Source: Xanthostigma xanthostigma
Taxonomy: Eukaryota > Arthropoda > Insecta > Raphidioptera > Raphidiidae
Assembly: GCA_963575645.1 (NCBI GenBank)
Contig: OY754467.1
Location: 23,829,001-23,893,000, forward strand
Direction of reading: 5' to 3'
Length of the DNA: 64,000 nt
The notes under the pieces are model-generated. The model made no database searches. It had not been told where the DNA came from and was given only the letters and a program-made list of their open reading frames with translations. Shown in pieces: positions 46,209 to 54,800 of this stretch (the first letter of the stretch is position 1; every line of letters begins with the position of its first letter). A program made the position numbers and the translations under genes.

Positions 46209-47084
46209 TTAAAAGTTTTTTGAAGTCGTCGTGGGTCGGTAAGGTCTTAAAAAAAGCCCATAACCTCTTCTATATGGCTTCAAATACAAGCCGCTTCCTT
46301 TTTTACCGATGGCTATGGCTTCCATTGTTTCATTGTGACGATTCGCTTCGGCAAGTTTATCCCTGGCCCCCTTTGCATCTATAACGGTTCTGGCAACGTT
46401 CGCAGCTCCGCCGGCCAGAGCTCCCAACGCCGACAGGCCTGCAAACAGCGGGATTAGCGGTAAAAACCCCCCCGTTTTGGGTACGGGTATCACTCGAGAT
46501 TCACCGCCGTTTTTTTTTATTGCAGCAGCATATTTGTTCACACCCGTCGAGCTTATAGCGTCGAGTTCCCGCTGTGCCTGCTTAATAAGACTGTTCTTGA
46601 CGTTGGAATTTCTAGTTTTCACACTCCTTCTACCTTGTCTCAGCGTCGACTTTGCTCGTCTGCTTGAGCGTTTGCGTTTTGGTGTTACGTCTGCGGATGA
46701 TGAAGAAGTTCTCTTTCTTTTCATACCCATGCCGAGTTTAGTTTTAATTTTCATAGCTGTCGCCGTAAGCAACGCGGCTGTCTTTTCACCCAAACTAGCG
46801 TCTTTGGCCTTCACACGGTCCCAAGCTCTTTCGAGAAGTTTGCGATCGGCTATGTGACGTTCTTTTAAATTCTTTGTGTTTGCGTAGGCTATGTCGTGCT
46901 CTTTACAACCTTCGTCCAATCGATTCACACCTACGTCGCCTCTGTCCAAACGCTTCTCCAACTTTGTTCCGGGTCCGCAGAAACGATAGCCGGGTATATG
47001 TAGTTCGAGCGGTAATTTGTTGATTAACGTGTTGACAAGTCCGCGACCGCTAACGAAATCCCCTAATGAATGGACGAAGACCAT
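46209..47084 (-). CDS. Polinton phospholipase A2-like minor virion protein
   Basis: 291 codons. Residues ~25-75 match the viral phospholipase A2 fold of parvovirus VP1: PGYRFCGPGTKLEKRL (calcium-binding loop) and LDEGCKEHDIAY (catalytic His-Asp). The family helps virions leave endosomes. A central basic, nuclear-localisation-like region follows (MKRKRTSSSSADVTPKRKR), then a hydrophobic stretch GGFLPLIPLFAGLSALGALA near residue 215, and a C-terminus with a repeated motif, GLYLKPYRRGYGLFLRPY. Such tripartite minor proteins recall adenovirus pVI and pX. It lies between integrase and protease, which supports a virion role. I take the enzyme motif as seen and the role as inference. Confidence 0.82.
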   Translation of the reverse strand: MVFVHSLGDFVSGRGLVNTLINKLPLELHIPGYRFCGPGTKLEKRLDRGDVGVNRLDEGCKEHDIAYANTKNLKERHIADRKLLERAWDRVKAKDASLGEKTAALLTATAMKIKTKLGMGMKRKRTSSSSADVTPKRKRSSRRAKSTLRQGRRSVKTRNSNVKNSLIKQAQRELDAISSTGVNKYAAAIKKNGGESRVIPVPKTGGFLPLIPLFAGLSALGALAGGAANVARTVIDAKGARDKLAEANRHNETMEAIAIGKKGSGLYLKPYRRGYGLFLRPYRPTTTSKNF

Positions 47085-47087
47085 CTT

Positions 47088-48062
47088 TTATACCACGTCT
47101 TTCTTGAGTATCCACGAGTTGTGACTGTCGTCAAAACCTAGCCACTTAATAAACAATTTATCACCTTTTGTTTTCAAGACTTTTTCCACCAAATAGACGT
47201 TATTGTTCTTGTCGGGCACTTTTTGAAGTTCCTCCTCGTAAAAGCAGCCCTTGATCGGTGTTTTGTTTGTGTCGATCAGCTCGTAAGTGCGCGGATTGGT
47301 GGTCAGTTTTACTTTAAATACCGTAAAAATTTCAGTCGTCCAATTGGGAAGGTAGCCTTTGTCGAACAAATGTTTATATTTACTGATGCGCACGCGATCG
47401 CCAACGTGTATTTTTTGTTTTCTAGCGTCCACTATTTTTAAATTGGAGTAGACGGTCTTTAATAATTTTTTTTCATTTTTTGCATTCACCTCTCTCGGTT
47501 TCATTTTTATAGTACTGTGTTTGGTGTTGTTGTATTCGGCTACAATGTCCGGCAACGCCTTAAACCAATTGTAATTTCCTTCGATGCCAAAGTGTTTCCA
47601 CAGTCGCGTCTTCAGCGTTCTTATGAAGCGTTCAACTATGCTGCTCTTTAAATTGCTAAAAGATGAATAGTGATTTATGGAATATTTTTTCATTAAATTT
47701 TGAAAATTTGAATTGTAAAATTCGGTTCCGTTATCCGTTTGCAGATTACGAGGCGGCTTTTTAAGTGTTTTTAAAATTTTCAACATGGCGTCCGCAACCT
47801 CCTTTCCACGTTTGCTTTTCAGCGGCTGCGTCCACGCATACTTGGAAAAGGCATCGATTACAGTGAGAATATATCTGTAGTTGTTGTTCACGCCGGCGTA
47901 CGGAATCATTTCGACCAAATCGGCTTGATAGAGGTCGTAGAGACCCTTGACGATCACGCGTCTGCGTCGATAGTTCTTTCTCGCCGGCTTGTGCAGCTCG
48001 TTGACAATTCTGATTTTTTCTGCAGAGGCTTTTTGCGGCGACTTGTTATTTGTACGTTTCAT
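47088..48062 (-). CDS. INT: Polinton integrase (retroviral type) with chromo-like C-terminus
   Basis: 324 codons. The core has the DDE triad: LYQADLVEM (first Asp), NLQTDNGTEFY (second Asp) and SSIVERFIRTLK (Glu) with roughly 35 residues between the last two, the D,D(35)E spacing. The second half has a domain with GDRVRISKYKHLFDKGY, NWTTEIFTVFKV, typical of the C-terminal SH3-like part of these integrases. A chromo-like end follows: VEKVLKTKGDKLFIKWLG, then SHNSWILKKDV. A typical N-terminal zinc finger is not seen. The integrase makes the 6 bp staggered joint seen as ACTGTC. It abuts the phospholipase-like gene (3 bp). Confidence 0.92.
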   Translation of the reverse strand: MKRTNNKSPQKASAEKIRIVNELHKPARKNYRRRRVIVKGLYDLYQADLVEMIPYAGVNNNYRYILTVIDAFSKYAWTQPLKSKRGKEVADAMLKILKTLKKPPRNLQTDNGTEFYNSNFQNLMKKYSINHYSSFSNLKSSIVERFIRTLKTRLWKHFGIEGNYNWFKALPDIVAEYNNTKHSTIKMKPREVNAKNEKKLLKTVYSNLKIVDARKQKIHVGDRVRISKYKHLFDKGYLPNWTTEIFTVFKVKLTTNPRTYELIDTNKTPIKGCFYEEELQKVPDKNNNVYLVEKVLKTKGDKLFIKWLGFDDSHNSWILKKDVV

Positions 48063-48064
48063 TG

Positions 48065-48607
48065 TTATTTTGGTGTGTGAAATATGGGATTTAAAAACAA
48101 TTTTCTGTGCTGTACGTTTGATCGCGACGTTTTCACAACGGGACTGTGCAGTCTCTCTTTAACAACAGACGCTATTTTTAAGTTCGTGTTGGTTAATATA
48201 GGTTCTAATCGGCTAACACTAATAGAGTCGTTGGTAAAATATTTTACAGTGGTTTCCGATTTTTGTGTATTGTCGTTATGAAATGATAGAAATCGAAATG
48301 ATGTTCTCTCTCCTCTATGCGGAATGTTTATTATTTCATTGGTCTCATCTAGATATTTAGTATAATGTTGAAATGATGACACGTCTCCTTTTCTCTTCAA
48401 CTTTTTTGCTTCGCTCAAAACCGATAGTTGCAAGGGGAGATTTTTTTTATAAAAACGACTAATTAGCGGTTCTCTCGCGGTCATCGATTCGTACCGAGTT
48501 TCCATGCCCGTAAGAAAACTCACAGATTGTTCTCGATAATTGTTGCTGTTATCATCATGAACTTTTTCAGCATCATCATTTTTTCTTATTTCATCAATAT
48601 TTTGCAA
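48065..48607 (-). CDS. Polinton protein of unknown function, 180 codons
   Basis: Frame starting MQNIDEIRKNDDAEKV, ends 3 bp before the integrase start, and overlaps the end of the previous small gene by about 20 bp. It is hydrophilic, Ser/Asn/Lys-rich, with SRFYKKNLPLQLSVLSEAKK and ERTSFRFLSFHNDN as its most structured-looking parts. No domain recognised. Location between a fibre-like gene and integrase does not give its job. Compact packing supports that it is real. Confidence 0.6.
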   Translation of the reverse strand: MQNIDEIRKNDDAEKVHDDNSNNYREQSVSFLTGMETRYESMTAREPLISRFYKKNLPLQLSVLSEAKKLKRKGDVSSFQHYTKYLDETNEIINIPHRGERTSFRFLSFHNDNTQKSETTVKYFTNDSISVSRLEPILTNTNLKIASVVKERLHSPVVKTSRSNVQHRKLFLNPIFHTPK

Positions 48608-48873
48608 AATGTTGTTTTTTTTTGTGTATCATCATTTTGTATAATAGTATAGCCGTAGTCGTCATAGTTGTTCCTTTTTATTCTCTTTGTTGCACTAGTC
48701 TGCTGCAACAAACTATTGAACGGTGCAAGCTGTTTTCTTTTGTACAATTCAGCTGCAGCAGTGCGTTTTCTTAGATTAGCGTAAATAGTTCTCGCCGCCC
48801 TTTCTGCACTTGTTAAATCTCTCATAGTTGCTATGTCAACATCAGCTCTGCCATGTCTATTGAGCGACAACAT
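48586..48873 (-). CDS. Small Polinton protein, 95 codons
   Basis: Starts MLSLNRHGRADVDIATMRD one base after the fibre-like gene. Predicted helical and basic: SAERAARTIYANLRKRTAAA, then LYKRKQLAPFNSLL and KRIKRNNYDDYGY. The basic stretches could serve as DNA-binding or nuclear-targeting parts. I do not recognise it. Four-base-range spacing to its neighbours is as in the other late genes. Confidence 0.5.
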   Translation of the reverse strand: MLSLNRHGRADVDIATMRDLTSAERAARTIYANLRKRTAAAELYKRKQLAPFNSLLQQTSATKRIKRNNYDDYGYTIIQNDDTQKKTTFCKILMK

Positions 48874-48874
48874 T

Positions 48875-49462
48875 TCATTGACTTAACAACGGATATCGTA
48901 GGTATATTTCCACGCCTAGCGTAACCCTGTCTTTTATTTTTAACTGTGTTGTTTTAGCACTAGCTGAAAATTTTATGCGATCACCGTTGCTGATTTTTGT
49001 AGAGTCGAGCGTCGTGTACAATTTATCGTTGATGAATATATTCGTGTCCACGGGCGATGTTCTTATAGACTGTATTTCCATTCCGTTGACCTCCTCACCG
49101 AATATATACTCTACGAATCCTTCGGCCAGAGTATAATGATTTTCGGGTGTTAATTTAGCATCGCGACTGAACAGACGAATTATAAACCGTCCGCTATATT
49201 TTTTCAAAAAATCCATAATCAATAGTGGTATTGATTCGTTCATGTAGCAGAGCATCACTTCTGTTATTTTTTGGTTAAAATAGTCTACCGTAACGACATC
49301 CTGTTGATTTCCTGTCGATGTACCGACATTTATCAGTTTTTTACCATTAAAGTCTAACGTATCATTATTTACAATTTTAAATCCTACTGCTGCAGGAGGA
49401 GGAGGATTGTGAACTAGTTTCCGCAGGCGTCTACTGTGTCTACCGAACTTATCTACGGGCAT
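48875..49462 (-). CDS. Polinton fibre-like protein, 195 codons
   Basis: Starts MPVDKFGRHSRRLRKL, a leader that I associate with short Polinton proteins. Residues ~35-70 read LDFNGKKLINVGTSTGN, then QQDVVTVDYFNQKI. That is the same pattern as the N-terminal attachment region of phage and viral fibres (a Leu-x-Asn-hyd-Gly/Ala-x-P/T, then D-A/V-V-T-x-x-Y-hyd). The rest is beta-rich: SGRFIIRLFSR, GFVEYIFGEEVNGMEIQSI and a Thr/Lys/Val C-terminus (RVTLGVEIYLRYPLL). My reading is a trimeric fibre or head-decoration protein; it could also be a different small virion protein. Neighbours are conserved-protein and small genes. Confidence 0.55.
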   Translation of the reverse strand: MPVDKFGRHSRRLRKLVHNPPPPAAVGFKIVNNDTLDFNGKKLINVGTSTGNQQDVVTVDYFNQKITEVMLCYMNESIPLLIMDFLKKYSGRFIIRLFSRDAKLTPENHYTLAEGFVEYIFGEEVNGMEIQSIRTSPVDTNIFINDKLYTTLDSTKISNGDRIKFSASAKTTQLKIKDRVTLGVEIYLRYPLLSQ

Positions 49463-49504
49463 GTCGAAAGGGCACTGAAGATCTAGTCAAAAACAAAACT
49501 CAAT

Positions 49505-50476
49505 TTATACAATAACGTTTGCTTTTCTCAATTCCTCCATGATCGAGACAATTTCGTTGTGATGAGACGTATTGCCGGCTACTTGGGAAGCGTACAACAA
49601 TTTCAGTCTGTCTACCAATTCGTTCAAATCATTCCAGTACACATATTCTTTCTTCTTGTTTCTGTTCATTTTCAAAAATATTCCCTCGCCGCTAGGCAGA
49701 GCTGCTCCAGCTCTGCTCCTGTTCTGTTCTGACTCTGCTGCTATCCTATCGGTATTTTGTTTATTCGCAAACAGAGGCATGATTATATTTTTATATTTAA
49801 AACCCGCGTTGCTCTTAATTTTACCATCAGCTTTTAGATGAGCGCCTGTATATTCCAAAATCTTCATGTATATGTCTTTATCCGTTTGCGTATAATTTTC
49901 GGGTTTTTTCATGAAAATCAATTCATAAATTCCCGGAGTACCGTCGATCTTGAGCTGATCGATAACAAGATCGTTTTTATGAAAAGTTATTTTCTTATTG
50001 CCAATCATGTATTTTCCATCGCCGTCGCTGTTGTCTATATACTTAACACCATAAACGTAATCCTTATCAGTCACGGGTTTTCTATTTAAATATAATTCTG
50101 AAAGACTTGTGGTGGTGGTAGGCGTACTAGATGAAATCGGTGATTGAAAATCAATTTTACGGCTCAAAGCCGCTCTTCTTGTCGTCATAGTCACTTTCCG
50201 TGGAGTTTCGTCTGATTTTATTTCTCTCTTAAGACACGCCCGTTCTTCTTCATCCTCCTTCCTCACATGATCGATTAGAACTTTTATCGGTTCGATGAGC
50301 GGTTTCAATTGCGTCTCGACACTTCTACTCTTCTCAAAATCACCAGATTTTATTTGATTATACTTATTTCTAACAGATTTAATAGCTCTCCTCAAACGCC
50401 TACGCAGAGAAATTTCGCTTTTTTTCTTCATAATACACAGAGAGAGAAGTAGTATGACTGTGAAATAACTGAACAA
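49505..50476 (-). CDS. Conserved Polinton protein (GIYELIF type), 323 codons
   Basis: After a possible short hydrophobic leader (MFSYFTVILLLSLCIM, perhaps not used; an internal Met in MKKKSEISLRRRLRRAI is a better start), a basic coiled-coil-like region runs to about residue 75. The C-terminal half has a recognisable conserved region: DYVYGVKYIDNSDGDGKYMI, then GNKKITFHKNDLVIDQLKI, GTPGIYELIFMKKPENYT, TDKDIYMKILEYTGAHLKA, and GFKYKNIIMPLF. Proteins with GTPG(L/I)xELI then NYTxxD and YKNI-x-P are widespread in insect Polintons and I think they belong to the DUF8207 group. Function unknown; location next to the ATPase gene. Confidence 0.7.
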   Translation of the reverse strand: MFSYFTVILLLSLCIMKKKSEISLRRRLRRAIKSVRNKYNQIKSGDFEKSRSVETQLKPLIEPIKVLIDHVRKEDEEERACLKREIKSDETPRKVTMTTRRAALSRKIDFQSPISSSTPTTTTSLSELYLNRKPVTDKDYVYGVKYIDNSDGDGKYMIGNKKITFHKNDLVIDQLKIDGTPGIYELIFMKKPENYTQTDKDIYMKILEYTGAHLKADGKIKSNAGFKYKNIIMPLFANKQNTDRIAAESEQNRSRAGAALPSGEGIFLKMNRNKKKEYVYWNDLNELVDRLKLLYASQVAGNTSHHNEIVSIMEELRKANVIV

Positions 50477-50487
50477 GACGTGTATAT

Positions 50488-51189
50488 TTATACTTCCCGT
50501 TTCACGGCTATGAATTTATCAAAATTCATCCTATATCTGCCTGAGTTTATGTCAGAGTCTTTATCGATCACGAAAAAATTATACTTGTTCTCCGCCCAGC
50601 ATTTGGCGCACAAATTTTTAAACTCTTGAAACGACATGTCCGTATTGACATAGTCATCGTAGACATGACGCAAATTCATGTCATCCTGTTTAAAAAGTAT
50701 AATAAAATTCGCATTGTCTCTGACGAGCTGCTTAGGTATTCTACTGTACGATTGACACAGGTAAAAACTGTCTACGTTAGCATGTCGTCCCATACTGAAA
50801 TATTCGCGAATGTTACTTTGACTTTCACACGCTACGTCGTCGAAAATAAAAATTGAATTCGGCTTTGCCTCGTTCGGATGCATTATTGTTTCGCTGGCGG
50901 TGAAGGTGTTATAGCCCAACCCGTTGCCTACGCCCTTTAAAATCTCTGCAAGCATTCGATACTTTTCCTGTTGAAGTGATTTTGAGTAGACGTAGACGTT
51001 TTCAAATTTGAGCGCGTTTTCGTCAATTAACAGCGAAATCATTACATTAGTCTTACCACAATTCGACGGTCCTACAATAATGCACCTTACTGTGCCGGGA
51101 AGTAATTGTCCATGTTTTTTAATTATTGATTCATTATTTTGATCTAGATTAAAAATTTTAATCTTTACAGGTTGTTGTATCATTTTCAT
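50488..51189 (-). CDS. ATP: Polinton packaging ATPase (FtsK-HerA / A32-like)
   Basis: 233 codons. Walker A is VRCIIVGPSNCGKTNVMI (GPSNCGKT), Walker B is NSIFIFDDVACE with the acidic pair, then REYFSMGRHANVDSFYLCQS, a sensor-like region, and ANFIILFKQDDMNLRHVYDD. These are typical of the A32-like packaging ATPase that pumps the element's DNA into capsids. It starts MKMIQQPVKIKIFNL. Upstream (to 51869) is an AT-rich intergenic stretch; downstream the next gene is 12 bp away. Confidence 0.93.
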   Translation of the reverse strand: MKMIQQPVKIKIFNLDQNNESIIKKHGQLLPGTVRCIIVGPSNCGKTNVMISLLIDENALKFENVYVYSKSLQQEKYRMLAEILKGVGNGLGYNTFTASETIMHPNEAKPNSIFIFDDVACESQSNIREYFSMGRHANVDSFYLCQSYSRIPKQLVRDNANFIILFKQDDMNLRHVYDDYVNTDMSFQEFKNLCAKCWAENKYNFFVIDKDSDINSGRYRMNFDKFIAVKREV

Positions 51190-51869
51190 TTTTTTTTTTT
51201 TAACAATGCACTGCGTAACGTTTCACAAAGACAACTGATCATAGGGAACGGGAAAGAGGGGTTTTTATATAGAGAAAAAAATGCGAACTTTTAAATTTAT
51301 TTTATTTGTGAAAAAAAAAATCAATCAACTTTTTATATCAACGGTAATTAATAAAAAAAACACAAACTAAAATATGCTAATTAAACTCGAATTTAATTAT
51401 TGAACAAAATATACATTTAAATATAATAACCTATATTAATTTTGTGAAAAAAAAATCAATTTAACATTAACGCAACTTTTTTTAAAAAAATTACATACAC
51501 TAAAATATACTAATTAAACTAGAATTATACTAAAATATGATAATTAAACTTGAATAATACTAAAATATGCTAATTAAACTAGAATTATACTAAAATATGA
51601 TAATTAATCTCGAATTCAATATTATTGTATAAAATATACATTTAAATATAATAACCTATTTTAGTTTTGTGAAAAAATCAATTTAACATTAACGATACTT
51701 TTTTAAAAAAATATATACACTAAAATATGCTAATTAAACTAGAATTATACTAAAATATGTTAATTAAACTAGAATTATACTAAAAAAATTGTCCTTCTTA
51801 AACATTATTTAAAAAAATAGTAATGTTTTTTTATTATTTAAAAAAATACTAATGTTTTTTTTAATCTCG
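51190..51869. repeat. AT-rich intergenic tandem repeats of the Polinton
   Basis: The only long gap inside the gene block. Tandem copies of CTAAAATATGCTAATTAAAC and ATTATACTAAAATATGATAA run at 51530-51785, and a larger unit (ATATACATTTAAATATAATA, then CCTATTTTAGTTTTGTGAAA) appears at 51405-51475 and 51633-51700. It separates the polymerase end from the ATPase start, so it should hold a promoter or terminator, or a separate regulatory or origin-like part. Confidence 0.75.
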
Positions 51870-54800
51870 TCACTCTTTGATTTTACAGTGACCCCACGCT
51901 AGAGTTTTGTGAGAGTCTGCCAATAAACACCTCTTATCATCCGCTGCACTGAGACAGATTTTATTAGTTTTTTGTACAAAAACGTCATGCTTTACCGATC
52001 TAAACACGCACATTTCACACATTAAAGTCTCACCGGTTCGTAAGCAGTGCAAATAGTCGTCGAACTTCAATTGATTGTTAACAACGTTCTTTTTGACACC
52101 TTTTGCTCTCTTGTGACAATGACTAGCGCTGCCAAACAGTCTGAAACAGTACATTTTCGAGCGCAGACCTACAAATTCAGCGATCAGGTTAGAACCCGTT
52201 TCAAATTTGAATTTGCCGAGAACTTTTTTGTTGACCAGCGGAAGACCGTACTCGTTGTCGACGGGAAAATTGGATGTGTCGAACAAGTGTAGGTCAGCCT
52301 TTATGTCCTCATAAATATCGTCTGTCATCACCTCGAGAAAAAAGCTGTCCGTGTCGGTGTAAACCAAATTGACGACATTGTACTTTTTCTTTAAATAATT
52401 ATAGAAAAAATCGTACATTAAGCATTTGGACAGGTCGAGAACTGCTGCGCCGATGTAGTTTGGCTTGTTATATTCTACGGTGAGTCGTTTCATCTGCACG
52501 GCTGCCAGCTCGCTGTCAAAAATGGCTATTGAATGAAAATTTGGTTGACTGATGTAGTGTTCGGCGCCGCGCTTTTTTCCTTGACGCTCCCAACGGCTCA
52601 CCAAACGCACGTCTACGCGCTTTTCTACGCTTTCAATAGATTTTCCATAACACGCGTTGTTTTTCATCTTGTACATATCCTTCTCGAATTCGGACTCGGC
52701 TAGAGCACGCAGCTCCGTATTCCTATCAATATACTTTTTCAAAAAGCACGATTGGGCAAATTTCAACACTCTGTGAATTTTTTTCACCTTGAGTCCATGT
52801 TCCAAACACTGTTTGAGGTATCTATAGTGAAGTATGTAGCGGTCTTTATCATGTAGCGTACTTATCAATTTTGTCTGTTTTGATTTAGTGGTAGGGGGAA
52901 TTTTTTTTTCCGCGCAAAATGGAAAGTCGTTGTGTCTGTCGTGCAAATGAGTCGGGTATTCCAAGTCAACCTCTAAGAAATAACCGCTCTCACCGTTCTC
53001 GTCGTTTAAAATTTGTTTCAAGTCAAAATTTTCAATTTCGTCCTCGCTCAGCCAGCTAAACCCACCTGTCGGCAGAGGCTGAGACATTGCCCAACCGTAC
53101 TGATTGTTTGCGTCTAAGTATACGAGAAACGAGGACGGTTCATCGGGGTTGTATTCGTTTCTCATATATTTGTTGTTGGCGACGCAATGACGTTTCGCGC
53201 AATAAGAAATACCACCACGCAACGATTTCCGAATAAAGTGTACCATATCAATATCAGACATCAGTTCAAGTTCCACCTGAGTATATTTCAACATAGCATC
53301 CCACGACATTCCCGGCAGCGTATAATAGCACGCGGGATCGAGTTGGTATGTTGCGAGTTCTAGTTTGCGAAATTTTTCAAAGATGTCACAGAGGAGAATC
53401 ACATCCGTTTTCAAATAGTTATTCGAGTAGTCGAGCAATGTTTCACACTCGAAAACCGTCCATACTTTTTTTGCACGTTCGTATTCCTCCTCTGTGATAT
53501 TTTCATCATTTAATTGAGAATAAAACGATTCAATGGGCGGTAGTTCCTTTTCGTTTAAGACATCGAGCGAAGTGACATACTCGTATGGAAAAATGCCTTT
53601 GTCTGTGACCAGTTGAAATTGTTCCATGTCCGGATATTGATTTCTGAGCTCGATAAAGTCTTCTTCCTGCATCGTTTTTGCCAATTTGCTCAAACTGCAT
53701 GAAAGAAAACGAAACGAGTCCAGAAATCTGATTTCAACACACTTTTTACTTTTAAAATGATTATTTTCATCCTCATAATCATCATCATCATCATCATCGC
53801 ATTCAGACAAAGGAAATTTCGCACTAAACGAGATGTACTTCTCTTTATTTACAGGTATAACCGAAATATTATCACAAACCGATGCCAACTGTTTTATGAA
53901 TAGATGACTATCGAAATTGCTCAAATTATGAAAAAATACCGGAAGAAATTTTGGAATTTTATAATTTAAATTACAAATGCTATGCGCATATCCGCGAGGT
54001 TCACCCGTCAAATGATCGTGATCCAAAACAATCGAATTACTCTCTTCGACGGTGAAACTCTTCTCGCAGATATGGCATTTGTCTTTGCGCAACCGTTCGA
54101 TATCTTCGCTTTTGAGTTTACGTAAAGGAACTACCCGGTTTACAATTTCATAAATTTGCTTCGCATCACTCACAAGACTTTGAATGAACTGTATTGTGCA
54201 GTCGCTGCCGTTAAAAATTCTCAGTTTGGAGAGCGATGCGTCATAGCTACACTTTATATAGTAGGAAAAACTGTGCGGTACGTGTTGATTCAACGACACT
54301 GTAAACGAACTGGTAGAGTCAGGCATTGCCGTATGTATGGGTTTCAGTATAGTTTCCGAGTCGGCGTAAATTACAAAAGGTAACAGCTCTTTTCGTTCAT
54401 AATTTTTAAATGATATAATGTTGCCGGGACTTTCACGTCCTAAACGGTCTTTTTTTAAATCTGGGGTAGGCAACTTTACCCTCACCTTTCCGCAATCGTA
54501 TTCACAATGTCGTTGAAGCAAATTTTCACTGCTGAAATACGACAAACAACAATCACACAGGTATTTCTTATGTTCTGTCTTAGTTAACTGAGAAGCCACC
54601 AATCGTGATAAATTCTTAATCCAGACATAGTGATTGTTGCTTGACGCGTCGTCGCTTAAATATAACAAGTTTACGTGATTGTTTTTTTTCTCTCGTGTAC
54701 AGTAGAGAGGACCCACGATGTTACAACGGTCATCCAGACCGAAAACGTTTACGCTGCAAAAATCGTTCAATTTTTCAAACTGTGCAATGTTTTTTATTTT

